43,867 nucleotides of DNA from an uncultured Bacteroidaceae bacterium (GCA_905234745.1 CAJOJD010000004.1:3537-47403); one strand, 5' to 3'; shown: positions 33,511 through 42,118, numbered from the stretch's first letter. A program made the numbers and translations. Notes: generated by a model from the letters alone, not told the origin.

Positions 33511-33756
33511 GCGTTATCCCCCCCTGACCTTAGGGAGTCAGAACGCACGTAGGGCCATTTTTCTCCCTAAGGTGCGTAGGAAATACGCTCGTACCTGCGT
33601 TGCCCCCTGACCTTAGGGAGGTGGAACGCACGTAGGGCCATTCTCCTCCCTAAGGTGAGTAGAAAATACGCTCGTACCTGCGTTGCCCCCAGACCTTAGG
33701 GAGGTGGAACGCACGTAGGGCCATTTTCATCCCTAAGGTGAGTAGAAGGTACGTCG
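33511..33756. repeat. Three-copy 83-bp tandem repeat with internal hairpins
   Basis: Three near-identical units begin with a GACCTTAGGGA segment at 33526, 33609 and 33692, an exact 83-base period. Each contains the inverted pair ACCTTAGGGAGG and CCTCCCTAAGGT (unit two: 33610-33621 and 33645-33656), enclosing a conserved AACGCACGTAGGGCCA loop, then a CTCGTACCTGCGTTGC connector. Unit one has a few changes. The array fills most of the 455-base gap between the EamA gene stop (33806) and the sulfonolipid operon. It is not a CRISPR, because nearly the whole period is conserved. It could be an intergenic repeat family, a structured RNA or a strong terminator. Confidence 0.85.
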
Positions 33757-33805
33757 TCTCCCGGAGTCTTACAGTGCTCCGTTGCAGTCTGAACCTGCTC
33801 TTGGA

Positions 33806-34705
33806 TTATTGCAGAGAACCGATAAGCAGGAAGAATAGTCCGAGCAAAACAAGCAGCAGGTCGATGACCTTGCTCTTAAGGTTCTTTTCGTGGAAGAGTA
33901 GTGCTCCGCAGAGGAAGCTTACGATTACGCTGCTACGGCGGATCATGGAGACTATTGAGACCATGGAGGCGCTGGAGGCCAGGGATACGAAGTAGGCATA
34001 GTCAGCGAGCGTGAGAAAGACGGCGATGAAGATGATGGGCCATTTCCATTGGAAAGGGGTGGTGTGCTTGCGGGTGGGCCACCAAAGGGTGAAGAGGATT
34101 ACAGTCATGAGGGCTAGCTGGTAGAAGTTGCTCCATGCCTGTACGAACATGTTGTTGAAGCGGCCCAGCAGGTACTTGTCAAACAGGGCGCTGACAGCTC
34201 CCAGGATGGTAGCCATGATGACGCAGAATACCCATTTGTTGTGGGCAAAACTGATACCCTCCTTCTTGCCGCTCACGCTGAGCATGTAGAATGAGATGAC
34301 GGCTATGATAACACCTATCCACTGGTACAGGTTGAGGCGCTCGCCAAACAGTAGCAGGCCGCCCAGCAGCACTATGATTGGGCGCGTCGCGTTTATCGGC
34401 CCAAAGAGGGTGATGGGAAGGTGTTTCATGCCAAAGTAGCCGAATATCCAGGAGCCCAGCACGATGAACGCCTTGAGCATGAGCAGGCGGTGCAGCTCCC
34501 AGCCGGCTGTGGGAACGTAAAAAATACTGCCGTCCAGCAGTCCTGTCTTGGCTGACAGGAGCGTGAACGGCAGCATTAAAAGTGAGCAGAACAGGGTGTT
34601 GAACCAAAGAACCGGAATGACCGCGTTCTCCTTGAGGGATTGCTTCTTCGCTACGTCATAAAGTCCCAGAAAGAGGGCCGATACAAGAGCGAACGCCAAC
34701 CACAT
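33806..34705 (-). CDS. EamA/DMT-family transporter
   Basis: This 299-residue protein has about ten transmembrane helices arranged as two EamA repeats of ~140 residues. The first has an FGPINATRPIIVLLGGLLLFGERL segment and the second VSMIRRSSVIVSFLCGALLFHEKNL, the usual ends of each repeat. It is a drug/metabolite-type exporter or importer with no substrate prediction possible from sequence. It lies 21 bases after the DUF3078 gene on the same strand, so it is likely co-transcribed with it. Confidence 0.87.
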   Translation of the reverse strand: MWLAFALVSALFLGLYDVAKKQSLKENAVIPVLWFNTLFCSLLMLPFTLLSAKTGLLDGSIFYVPTAGWELHRLLMLKAFIVLGSWIFGYFGMKHLPITLFGPINATRPIIVLLGGLLLFGERLNLYQWIGVIIAVISFYMLSVSGKKEGISFAHNKWVFCVIMATILGAVSALFDKYLLGRFNNMFVQAWSNFYQLALMTVILFTLWWPTRKHTTPFQWKWPIIFIAVFLTLADYAYFVSLASSASMVSIVSMIRRSSVIVSFLCGALLFHEKNLKSKVIDLLLVLLGLFFLLIGSLQ

Positions 34706-34726
34706 GACTGCCTGCCTACGGGTTTA

Positions 34727-35587
34727 TTAGAACTTGTAACTAAGACCTACACCCAGGATCTCCTTGAACTGGACCTTGGCACCGCGAACTGTGCCGTCCG
34801 GCTCAAAAGTCTTGATGTCATCGTCATACTTCAGTGTTGACTGGAAGGTGACAGTGAGCAGGCTGGTAACGTTCAGACCAACCAGAACATCCCAGTTTAC
34901 ATCGACATTGCCGAATGTCTCGTTGTACGGGGTGAAGAGGTCAAGCACAGACTTGAGTGTGAGTTTGTCATCAAGAAGGCTGTAGTTGACTGTACCCTTG
35001 AAGCTGGAACCAAGCTCAAAGCGTGTCTTCTGACCTGCATCGACACCGTAACGTACAGAGTACAGGGTGTCGTTGGTAAGAGTCATCTTGCCTGCTACGG
35101 GTGAGTAGTACAGGCTGATGTGGTCGTTGGGCTTGTAGTCAATACCGACTGAGAGATTCAGGTAACCCGGAGTGAGGAACTTGGAAATAACCTCTTTGGT
35201 GGAATCGGTATATGCATAACCGTTACCCATCTGGGTCTTGAAATCAAACAGGGCTGCATAGTAGAGGTGCTCGGTGATCTGACGGCCGAACTTTGATGAG
35301 AAGTTCAGATTGTCAATATTCTTGCGCCACTGGGTAGCGTCGGTGTAGTTCATACCATAGTTTGCGCTAAGGCTGTTGTCCCATGCGTTCTTGCCCTCCT
35401 TGTAGTTGAGAGAACCGTTGAAATAGACGTTACCTGCCATTGAGTTCTCACCGCCCTCGCTCCAGTTGGTGAACGATGTCTGTGAGAAGTTCAGACCGGT
35501 AAGACCCTCATGTGTCCAAGCAGACTCCTCCTGAGCCCAGAGGCTCATAGGCAGCAAAGCTGCGAGAAAGAATAATGTTTTCTTCAT
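34727..35587 (-). CDS. DUF3078 outer-membrane protein
   Basis: This 286-residue protein has a signal peptide (MKKTLFFLAALLPMSLWA-Q). The mature part opens with LTGLNFSQTSFTNWSEGGEN, the hallmark of DUF3078 proteins in Bacteroidetes. Alternating strand segments follow, and it ends in GVGLSYKF, a barrel-type C-terminal aromatic residue. It is predicted to be an outer-membrane barrel of unknown function. A variant -7 box lies 30 bases upstream of its start, and an EamA transporter follows. Confidence 0.87.
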   Translation of the reverse strand: MKKTLFFLAALLPMSLWAQEESAWTHEGLTGLNFSQTSFTNWSEGGENSMAGNVYFNGSLNYKEGKNAWDNSLSANYGMNYTDATQWRKNIDNLNFSSKFGRQITEHLYYAALFDFKTQMGNGYAYTDSTKEVISKFLTPGYLNLSVGIDYKPNDHISLYYSPVAGKMTLTNDTLYSVRYGVDAGQKTRFELGSSFKGTVNYSLLDDKLTLKSVLDLFTPYNETFGNVDVNWDVLVGLNVTSLLTVTFQSTLKYDDDIKTFEPDGTVRGAKVQFKEILGVGLSYKF

Positions 35588-35617
35588 ATTCTGTCTTTGT
35601 TTAGGATTAATTTGACG

Positions 35618-35625
35618 CGAAGATA
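35618..35625 (-). promoter_or_regulatory. Candidate variant -7 box (TATCTTCG) for the DUF3078 gene
   Basis: The minus strand reads TATCTTCG, 30 bases before the ATG at 35587. This is the TAnnTTCGC variant seen elsewhere in the window. Confidence 0.4.
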
Positions 35626-35647
35626 AACAAAAATCCAGAAAGTGATA

Positions 35648-36907
35648 TCAAGCTTTCTTATTAAGAGCCCTTCCAACCAGGTAGCAGATGATTGCTACGA
35701 CCATGCCGTTGATTGAAGGAATACCCCACTTGAGCAGGTTGGCAACTATGGCACCCAGAACAACGCCGATGACTGCAGCCCAGTTGACTGTCTTGATCTC
35801 AACATTATCGGACTCATAGTCACTGCGGTTCATGAAGTAGCTGATAATGAGGATGGCGCCGATGGGAGGCAGGGTGCAGTTCAGAACGTTCAGCCAGCCG
35901 CAGAAGTTCCAGTAAAGCCATACGGCTGCTACTGTGCCGATGATACCGGCTATGAGCACCATGGTCTTCTTGGAGAATCCGAAGATGTTTGACAGACCCA
36001 GACCGGATGAGTAGAGGGCGTTGTCATTGGTTGTCCAGATGTTCAGACCCAGAACGAATACTGCGATGTAGAACATGTTCAGGTTAAGCATAACCTCAAA
36101 GATATCGTTACCGCCTACGTAGATGCTTGAAACGGCACCGAAGAAGAACATCAGTGAGTTACCCAGGAAGAATGCAACGACTGTGGTGATGCAGCCTATC
36201 TTTGCGGTCTTGCTGAAACGGGCGAAGTTAGGTGTTGCGGTACCGCCTGATACAAAGCTACCGATAACCAGACCTGCACCGGCTATAACGGTAAGTGATC
36301 CGTCATTGACCTTAGCAAACTGCTCAACCAGAGTGGTGTCACCGCGATGTACAGCCATAATCATTGCTACGGTACCCAGGATACCTACCAGAGGAACGGC
36401 GATCCAGCTTACGATGGTAAGGCTCTTTATTCCGAAGTATGCGCTGGCGGTCATCAGGACACCTGCAATTGCAACCAGGATGTAACCGAAGAACGGCATG
36501 TGGTCAGGAGTAACCTCCAGATGGAAAACCTCCTGGGCAACGGGAATGGCAAACATGGCCAGACCTACGCCGAACCAGCCAATCTGAGTGAAACTGATCA
36601 TTGCACTGGGCAGCCAGCTGCCTTTGCGGCCGAAACTGCGGTGTGCGAGCATGTCAAGTGTGAGACCGGTCTTGGCACCGATGAAACCGAGTGTGCCGGT
36701 GTAAGCGCCCAGGATGATACCACCCAGGATCAATGCGCCGATAAACTGTCCGAAGTTAAGGCCTGCAGCCAGACTCTGTCCAGCCCACATACTTGCCGAG
36801 AAGAAGGTGAATCCCAGCATTACCATAAACATACTGATGTTGCTCTTGCGACCGTCGGGGGTCACTCTGCTTGATGTAAAGTCTACATCGGGTTTCTTGT
36901 AAGCCAT
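35648..36907 (-). CDS. codB: CodB-type cytosine/purine permease (NCS1 family)
   Basis: This 419-residue protein has about twelve transmembrane helices. NCS1/CodB features include FFSASMWAGQSLAAGLNFGQF in the first helices, LAHRSFGRKGSWLPS, QIGWFGVGLAMFA, and NIWTTNDNALYSSGLGLSNIF near residue 305. CodB imports cytosine with protons. It follows the phosphoribosyltransferase-like gene by 25 bases on the same strand, so the pair probably takes up a nucleobase and converts it to a nucleotide. No cytosine deaminase gene is adjacent, so the base carried is not certain. Confidence 0.85.
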   Translation of the reverse strand: MAYKKPDVDFTSSRVTPDGRKSNISMFMVMLGFTFFSASMWAGQSLAAGLNFGQFIGALILGGIILGAYTGTLGFIGAKTGLTLDMLAHRSFGRKGSWLPSAMISFTQIGWFGVGLAMFAIPVAQEVFHLEVTPDHMPFFGYILVAIAGVLMTASAYFGIKSLTIVSWIAVPLVGILGTVAMIMAVHRGDTTLVEQFAKVNDGSLTVIAGAGLVIGSFVSGGTATPNFARFSKTAKIGCITTVVAFFLGNSLMFFFGAVSSIYVGGNDIFEVMLNLNMFYIAVFVLGLNIWTTNDNALYSSGLGLSNIFGFSKKTMVLIAGIIGTVAAVWLYWNFCGWLNVLNCTLPPIGAILIISYFMNRSDYESDNVEIKTVNWAAVIGVVLGAIVANLLKWGIPSINGMVVAIICYLVGRALNKKA

Positions 36908-36932
36908 ATCTTTTATAGTTTAGTGTGTAAAA

Positions 36933-38033
36933 TCATTTGGCGGACATATAGGGCTTGAGAGCCTTGCGGAACTCGCTCAGACGGCGGTCGGCAATCTGAC
37001 GGATTGAGAGGTCCTCGGACCTGCTGGCAAACTCCCTTTCAAAGATGTACAGCTCATTCATCAGCTTGCTGTCAAGTTTCTGATAGTGATTGAGTCTGAG
37101 CCAATCCTCAAAACTTACGGGAGTGGGGTAGCCAAGTTTCTCGTCCAGGAAATCCTTGAACGTAAAGTTGTCGGCTACCTCCTTAATGCCTTCCCAGTAT
37201 TCGGTAACCTCATGATAGTGGTCGGGAATCTCGTAACGGCGGGCACCTCCGTCGTAGATTATGCACTTCTCAAACAGTGCGTCGTCATCGGCCAGGACAT
37301 ACTTGCGGAACTCGGGTGATATAACGCCGTCTTTCCAGAAGAAGTCAATTGCCGGCCAGCTGATACCGGTCACGCCCTTATCCTTGTAGGCCGAGAAGAT
37401 GCCCTCGTAGAATATGCAGGTAATGCCCTCAAACTCGGGCCAGTGGAAACGGAATTCGGGAGTGAGTTCCTCAAAGAGTTCTATGGCGCGGGTGCCTCCG
37501 ATGGTAAAGAATACCATACGGCGGATGCTGCCGCCCAGACGCTTGAACTCGGCTATGATATAGCGGATGCAGCGGGCCAGAGTCTCACCCGATGCGATGA
37601 TGTCACCGATCATCAGGGTGATGTCCTGCGGGGCACGCAGTTTCGTGTATCGGATGTCAAGACCGGTAATCTGGTTGTTGCGGATAACACGCTCGCATGA
37701 TACAAAGTCCATGTTGCTCACGCGGATGCCGTTGCGGTAGCAGCACTCCTCGAGCGGGTAGTTAAGACCGCCGCGCAGGATGGTCATGATATCCACGTTG
37801 GCGGGTACCATTTTCTGCTCTTTGCACCAGCCAAGCATATCGGATGTGGCGCCGCACATGGCAAGGTAGGAATCGTATCCTATAACCTCAGGTGAGGCGA
37901 GCAGATGACGAGTCCCTTCATTGCTGATAATAAAGTACTTGTTAAGGAATTTGCCACCCTCAAGGCGGTAGATGTCAGTCCCTTTGTGATGTCCTGCAGG
38001 CTGCAGGTAAGTATTCTCCAGATAAGGCTGCAT
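36933..38033 (-). CDS. Phosphoribosyltransferase-fold protein coupled to CodB
   Basis: This is a 366-residue protein from the ATG at 38033. The open frame reaches 38063, but a promoter box overlaps that region. A central segment has TILRGGLNYPLEE and a PRPP-loop-like MIGDIIASGETLAR, which fits a type I phosphoribosyltransferase. A C-terminal ~150 residues (from around GISWPAIDFFWKDG) has no recognised domain and ends in a helical stretch (IRQIADRRLSEFRKALKPY). Because it is co-transcribed with a CodB-like permease, it probably salvages a base such as uracil or another pyrimidine. The enzyme is not one of the standard short Upp/Apt/Hpt forms. Confidence 0.68.
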   Translation of the reverse strand: MQPYLENTYLQPAGHHKGTDIYRLEGGKFLNKYFIISNEGTRHLLASPEVIGYDSYLAMCGATSDMLGWCKEQKMVPANVDIMTILRGGLNYPLEECCYRNGIRVSNMDFVSCERVIRNNQITGLDIRYTKLRAPQDITLMIGDIIASGETLARCIRYIIAEFKRLGGSIRRMVFFTIGGTRAIELFEELTPEFRFHWPEFEGITCIFYEGIFSAYKDKGVTGISWPAIDFFWKDGVISPEFRKYVLADDDALFEKCIIYDGGARRYEIPDHYHEVTEYWEGIKEVADNFTFKDFLDEKLGYPTPVSFEDWLRLNHYQKLDSKLMNELYIFEREFASRSEDLSIRQIADRRLSEFRKALKPYMSAK

Positions 38034-38060
38034 AGTGATGCTTGCTTTAATTCTGGAAAC

Positions 38061-38068
38061 CAAAGGTA
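38061..38068 (-). promoter_or_regulatory. Candidate -7 box for the phosphoribosyltransferase/codB operon
   Basis: The minus strand reads TACCTTTG, an exact TAnnTTTG match, 27 bases before the ATG at 38033. It argues against a start at 38063. Confidence 0.55.
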
Positions 38069-38111
38069 TCTATATTATGCGTGCGGGGCGGTGGTTGAAA
38101 GAGAGAAGTTT

Positions 38112-38747
38112 TCAACAATTTTCAAGTAGTTCGGTACCCTTGATGCGCCACTTGAAATAACCGTAAACCGATGCCCCCAGATAGAAGCTGTAGAGCAGGA
38201 TTGTGGTCAGATGCAGGCCTCGGCGGCAGTAGATGTAGATGGATATCAGGTTGACCAGGAACCATATTCCCCACACCTCGATTATCTTCTGCGCAAGTAC
38301 CCATGTACCTACAATGTTGAGCATGGTGGTGAGTGCATCCAGCGCGGGTACGGGCGAATCGGTCAGGAACTTAAGGATGCTGAAAATGGCACCCCAGATC
38401 AGGGCCGATGTTCCCAAGACCGCCAGGAATTCCCTGCTGCGGAAATGGCGGTAGACGATATACTGCGATGCGCGTTTACGGTCACCATGGAGCCATTTAA
38501 TAAAACCGTAAACGCACATGCAGATATTGAAGCAGCTGAATCCCATATCGGCATATATCTTGCTGTGAAAGTATACGCTGGCATAGATCATGGAGCACAT
38601 GGCACTGACAATCCACATCAGGGGTTTCTGACGGAATTCGAGCCAGAGATAGATGAAACTAAGGATTAGTCCAACTGTCTGGATTATTGCCCAGAAATCC
38701 ATGCCGGTAAACTGACCGGCGATATATGACCAGATATCGGATAACAT
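38112..38747 (-). CDS. pnuT: PnuC-family transporter, probable thiamine transporter PnuT
   Basis: This 211-residue protein has about seven transmembrane helices. PnuC landmarks are IIQTVGLILSFIYLWLEFRQKPLMW, FFNICMCVYGFIKW-like helices, TWVLAQKIIEVWGIWFLVNL and a final YSFYLGASVYGYFKW. PnuC proteins facilitate diffusion of NMN-ribosides, while the PnuT subgroup carries thiamine. The gene sits six bases after a TonB receptor under a TPP riboswitch, so thiamine is the likely substrate. No thiamin pyrophosphokinase gene follows in the window. Confidence 0.87.
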   Translation of the reverse strand: MLSDIWSYIAGQFTGMDFWAIIQTVGLILSFIYLWLEFRQKPLMWIVSAMCSMIYASVYFHSKIYADMGFSCFNICMCVYGFIKWLHGDRKRASQYIVYRHFRSREFLAVLGTSALIWGAIFSILKFLTDSPVPALDALTTMLNIVGTWVLAQKIIEVWGIWFLVNLISIYIYCRRGLHLTTILLYSFYLGASVYGYFKWRIKGTELLENC

Positions 38748-38753
38748 TGTCTT

Positions 38754-41246
38754 TTAGAATTTTAGGGTTAAGTGTGCCAATGCTTGGAAGGGGGCGGCGG
38801 GAATGAAACCTATCTGATAGTAACGGTTGTCAGGGGTGAAGCCGTCTTTCTCATCAACTGCCGAGTAAACCCAGCCGCTTGTGGCAACACGGGCGTTAAG
38901 TACATTGTTAAAGTCAGCACCTATTACGATGCTCTTGAATGCTTTTTTCATGGGTATTGTGTATGAGAACGAGAGATCCGAGAGAGAGTAGGCGGGCAGT
39001 GAACGGTCGTTGTTGCCGGTGTTGTCAAGATACTGGCGGCTTACATAACCGGTGTGCCATGTTGCATTGAAATTACCGAAATACAGGTTTACGAATCCGT
39101 TCAGGATTACTGACGGAGAGAAAGCCAGAGGTGTCTTGCCCTTGTGGGGTATGGTGCGCAGCTTGTCGCCGTTGCCGTCAATGTGGTAATTCTGCTTGTA
39201 CTGGTCCATGTTGGGGTCATCGGCCGCATACTTGTCACGCCAGTCCTCTATGACCTCGTCAAAGTCGTTCAGGCAGTTCTCGCTGATGGCGGCGTTGCCC
39301 TCCAGTGACAGCCACTTGAGAGGCTGTACGGCAGCGGTGAGCTCTATGCCTGTGCGGTATGAAGACTTGATGTTGGTGGTCAGGTTCTCGCCTATGTCGC
39401 TCTTCATTCCGGTCTGTACGAACTGGTCCTTATAGTCCATGTAGTAGAGGTTGAATCCGGCGTTCCAGATATTGCCCTGGAAACTGTATCCTGCCTCATA
39501 GTCAATCATGTGCTCTGGAGTGGGAGCAGGGTAGGTACCGTTGTCGGTAAAGTTGTTGCGCTCGGGCTCACGGCCTGCGGTGGCTATGAGAGCATGCAGT
39601 TTGTGTCCTCCATTGATCCAGGTGAGGCCTGCCTTGGCGTTCAGGAAGTTGTATTTTTTATCAATGTCAAGGTTATGTTTTGAGGTGGTGCCGTCGGCAT
39701 TTACATAATAACGGTCGTTGTAACCGTCGGTCCTGTAACCTACGTGACGGTACTGGACATCGGCAAACGCATGGAGACTCTCAAGTATGTCATATCCGGC
39801 CTTGATGTATGCGCTCAGGTCATTCTTGGTGGCATCTGAGTCATAATAGGTGTCCAGGTTGTTTGCATAGACATACTCTCTCAGGGCATCATCCTTTATG
39901 TAAGGCAGGCGTCCGAAATGGTTGCCCTTGAACTGCTGTAACGATACGCCGCTGCGCAGGTCAAGACTGCCGGTCTTGTAAACATTGTTCCAGATAACGC
40001 CATAGGTGTGCTGCTCCAAACCTTTCTTGCGGACAAAATCGGTCTTCTTTACAGTGTCTGTCGCGTTGATCCAGGCAGGATCTCCATCGTCGTTCAGATT
40101 ATTTGAAAGGCCGTACTTGCTTACCTTGTTCTTGTATCGGAATTCCTCATAGTATCCGTAACCGTAGGTGTAGTGGGCTGTAAGAGATGTCGAGAAGGCA
40201 TCATTTACATTCCAGGCCAGTGACAGGATGTTGTGGTCCTGCCAGAAATTATCGGTAGTACGGTCCCAGTATGAGCCGTCTTTCATCTGGTAGCGGTGGG
40301 TGACGTACTTGCCGTCGGCATCCTGGACAAAGCACCAGTTGTCATCATCGTAATCCAGATACTCATACAGGCTGTTGTACTGGCCCAGTCCGGCGTTGTA
40401 CATATCCTTGTACTCCTTTATTCCGGTGTCGCCCAGATACATGCCGTCCATAAGGCTGGAGTCGTCGTTTCCGGCTGTGGCGCCGTTCCAGGCCTGGCCG
40501 GTGACCTCAAAGTTGCCTATGTTGCGGTAGCGGATCATGATGTTGTCCGATGGTGTCCAGAGCAGACCTGCGTAGTAGCTGCCGGACTTGCCTTGGGTTC
40601 CGTGCATGAATCCGTCGGTCTGCGTCATGTTGAATGCTCCGTCTATGATGAGGCTGTTTAGGATTGTTCCGGTTGAGAATGCACCACCCAGACGCAGGGT
40701 GTTGAATGATCCGTATGATGCTGTGAGTTCGGCACTCTTTTCAGGGTTGGGCAGCTTGCTGGTAAGTGCAACGGAGCCTCCGAATGCGCCGTCACCTACA
40801 GATGATGTGCCCAGACCGCGCTGTATCTGTGCGCTGCCCAGCAGTGATGCGTAACTGTTCATGTTGACCCAGAATACGCACTGGTCCTCGGGCGAGTTCA
40901 GGGCTACGCCGTCCAGGGTTACGTTGATTCGTGAATCGGCCGCACCGCGTATACGCATGTATGTGGTGCCGATGCCTGTTCCGTTCTCGCTCCATGATAT
41001 CACGCCGGGTGTGCGGGAGAACAGGAATGGCAGTTCACGGCCGCTCTTGGAGTAACTGTCAAGTTCCTGACGGCTGATGTCGGTGGTTGCAAACGGCTCG
41101 TTTTTATGGGCACGTACTCCGTTTATTACTACTTCGTTAAGCTGTTCAAGACGCAGGGAGTCTGCATCGGACACAAGGTTTTCCACATCGGCCTTTGCTG
41201 TAAGGCCTGTCATTAGGGTTAAGGACAAAAAAAATACCTTCTTCAT
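38754..41246 (-). CDS. TonB-dependent outer-membrane receptor, probable thiamine receptor
   Basis: This 830-residue receptor has a signal peptide (MKKVFFLSLTLMTGLTAKA) and a TonB-box-like segment LNEVVINGV. The plug domain contains FLFSRTPGVISWSENGTG, MRIRGAADSRINVTLDGVALN and GAFGGSVALTSK. A long 22-strand-type barrel ends in APFQALAHLTLKF. There is no N-terminal carboxypeptidase-regulatory-like domain, unlike SusC proteins. The TPP riboswitch directly upstream and the PnuT-like gene six bases downstream point to thiamine or its phosphates as ligand. Confidence 0.88.
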   Translation of the reverse strand: MKKVFFLSLTLMTGLTAKADVENLVSDADSLRLEQLNEVVINGVRAHKNEPFATTDISRQELDSYSKSGRELPFLFSRTPGVISWSENGTGIGTTYMRIRGAADSRINVTLDGVALNSPEDQCVFWVNMNSYASLLGSAQIQRGLGTSSVGDGAFGGSVALTSKLPNPEKSAELTASYGSFNTLRLGGAFSTGTILNSLIIDGAFNMTQTDGFMHGTQGKSGSYYAGLLWTPSDNIMIRYRNIGNFEVTGQAWNGATAGNDDSSLMDGMYLGDTGIKEYKDMYNAGLGQYNSLYEYLDYDDDNWCFVQDADGKYVTHRYQMKDGSYWDRTTDNFWQDHNILSLAWNVNDAFSTSLTAHYTYGYGYYEEFRYKNKVSKYGLSNNLNDDGDPAWINATDTVKKTDFVRKKGLEQHTYGVIWNNVYKTGSLDLRSGVSLQQFKGNHFGRLPYIKDDALREYVYANNLDTYYDSDATKNDLSAYIKAGYDILESLHAFADVQYRHVGYRTDGYNDRYYVNADGTTSKHNLDIDKKYNFLNAKAGLTWINGGHKLHALIATAGREPERNNFTDNGTYPAPTPEHMIDYEAGYSFQGNIWNAGFNLYYMDYKDQFVQTGMKSDIGENLTTNIKSSYRTGIELTAAVQPLKWLSLEGNAAISENCLNDFDEVIEDWRDKYAADDPNMDQYKQNYHIDGNGDKLRTIPHKGKTPLAFSPSVILNGFVNLYFGNFNATWHTGYVSRQYLDNTGNNDRSLPAYSLSDLSFSYTIPMKKAFKSIVIGADFNNVLNARVATSGWVYSAVDEKDGFTPDNRYYQIGFIPAAPFQALAHLTLKF

Positions 41247-41301
41247 ATAGATTTAATTAGTTAATCCAAATGAAAAGGGTATACCAACTTTTTGAAATCC
41301 A

Positions 41302-41372
41302 ATCCCTCCGCCGGCACTGTCCGGATCAGGTTCATAGGGTATAATCTCAGCCCCTTAAAGGCACCCCCTTTC
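41302..41372 (-). promoter_or_regulatory. TPP (thi-box) riboswitch
   Basis: On the minus strand the leader reads GGGGGTGCC, then GCTGAGA (41345-41351), then ACCTGATC around 41324-41331, followed by a GCCGGCGGAGGGA closing arm. These are the conserved thi-box blocks. It ends 55 bases before the TonB receptor start and should repress the operon when thiamine pyrophosphate is plentiful. Confidence 0.93.
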
Positions 41373-41381
41373 ATTCGAGGG

Positions 41382-41389
41382 CAAAGGTA
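41382..41389 (-). promoter_or_regulatory. Candidate -7 box for the thiamine operon
   Basis: The minus strand reads TACCTTTG, an exact TAnnTTTG match, placed just upstream of the riboswitch so that the whole aptamer would be transcribed. Confidence 0.6.
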
Positions 41390-41412
41390 AAGCATTTTTT
41401 TGTGTTGAAGTG

Positions 41413-41443
41413 TTGACAAATGTGAAAATATCCTTTATATTTG
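41413..41443 (+). promoter_or_regulatory. Promoter with -33 TTG and -7 TATATTTG
   Basis: TTG at 41413-41415 and TATATTTG at 41436-41443 are separated by 20 bases, matching the Bacteroidetes sigma-ABfr promoter layout. It lies 30 bases before the ATG at 41474 and diverges from the thiamine operon. Confidence 0.7.
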
Positions 41444-41473
41444 CTCATACGCATACATCAAACAAGAAATAAC

Positions 41474-42118
41474 ATGGATAAATCAAGCAAATTTGTCATT
41501 ACAATTAATCGTGAGTTGGGTTCGGGTGGAAAGACTGTGGCAAAGTTACTGGCTCAGAAGCTGGGTGTGCCTTATTATGACAAGGCTCATTTACAGTCAC
41601 TTGAAGATAAAGAAGGCTTGAACGAGAATAAGATAGAGGACCTTAAGACAAAGAAACGCACGTGGTGGCCGGATCTTAAACGTATGGTCGAGCTGGACGG
41701 CGGTTTTGCAGTATCAATCTATGACAACCTTCCCAATTATCCGGTCAGGGAGAAGAATGATACGGATGAGAAGTTCAGGACCGAGCAGGAGATTCTTGAA
41801 GGTATTGTCGATGCCGAGTCATGCGTGGTAGCCGGACGTTGCAGCTTTGTTACATTCAAGAATCATCCCAATCACCTTCACATATGGATTCAGTCTCCCA
41901 TGGAGTGCCGTGTGGAGAGAGTCATGAAGAAGAAGGGCATCGCCTCAAAGGCAGAAGCCGAAAAGTTCATAAAGGAGGTTGACGAGTTGTGTGATGACTA
42001 TGCAAAGCGCCATACCGGTGTGAGCCGCTACGACCCCCGCAACTACGATCTTGTAATCTCAATGAAGGACCGTACCGAGGAAGAGGCGGTTGACCTTATT
42101 CTGAAGTATATAGGTTAA
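41474..42118 (+). CDS. Cytidylate kinase-like family protein
   Basis: This 214-residue protein from the ATG at 41474 (MDKSSKFVITINRELGSGGK) carries a P-loop-like RELGSGGKTVA, the form used by the AAK/cytidylate-kinase-like family common in Bacteroidetes and Firmicutes. Other family features are KLGVPYYDKAHL, VVAGRCSFV near residue 120 and a lid region ESMECRVERVMKKKG-like, then YDLVISM near the end. It probably phosphorylates a nucleotide or related substrate, but it is not the housekeeping Cmk. The stop codon TAA touches the REP-like palindrome at 42118. Confidence 0.83.
   Translation: MDKSSKFVITINRELGSGGKTVAKLLAQKLGVPYYDKAHLQSLEDKEGLNENKIEDLKTKKRTWWPDLKRMVELDGGFAVSIYDNLPNYPVREKNDTDEKFRTEQEILEGIVDAESCVVAGRCSFVTFKNHPNHLHIWIQSPMECRVERVMKKKGIASKAEAEKFIKEVDELCDDYAKRHTGVSRYDPRNYDLVISMKDRTEEEAVDLILKYIG

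Noticed and set aside
33511-33756. CRISPR array
   Set aside because: The three units are conserved over almost the whole 83-base period, so there are no variable spacers, and no cas gene is nearby.
38034-38063. Upstream start for the phosphoribosyltransferase-like gene
   Set aside because: A TAnnTTTG promoter box at 38061-38068 overlaps that start, so the ATG at 38033 is preferred.
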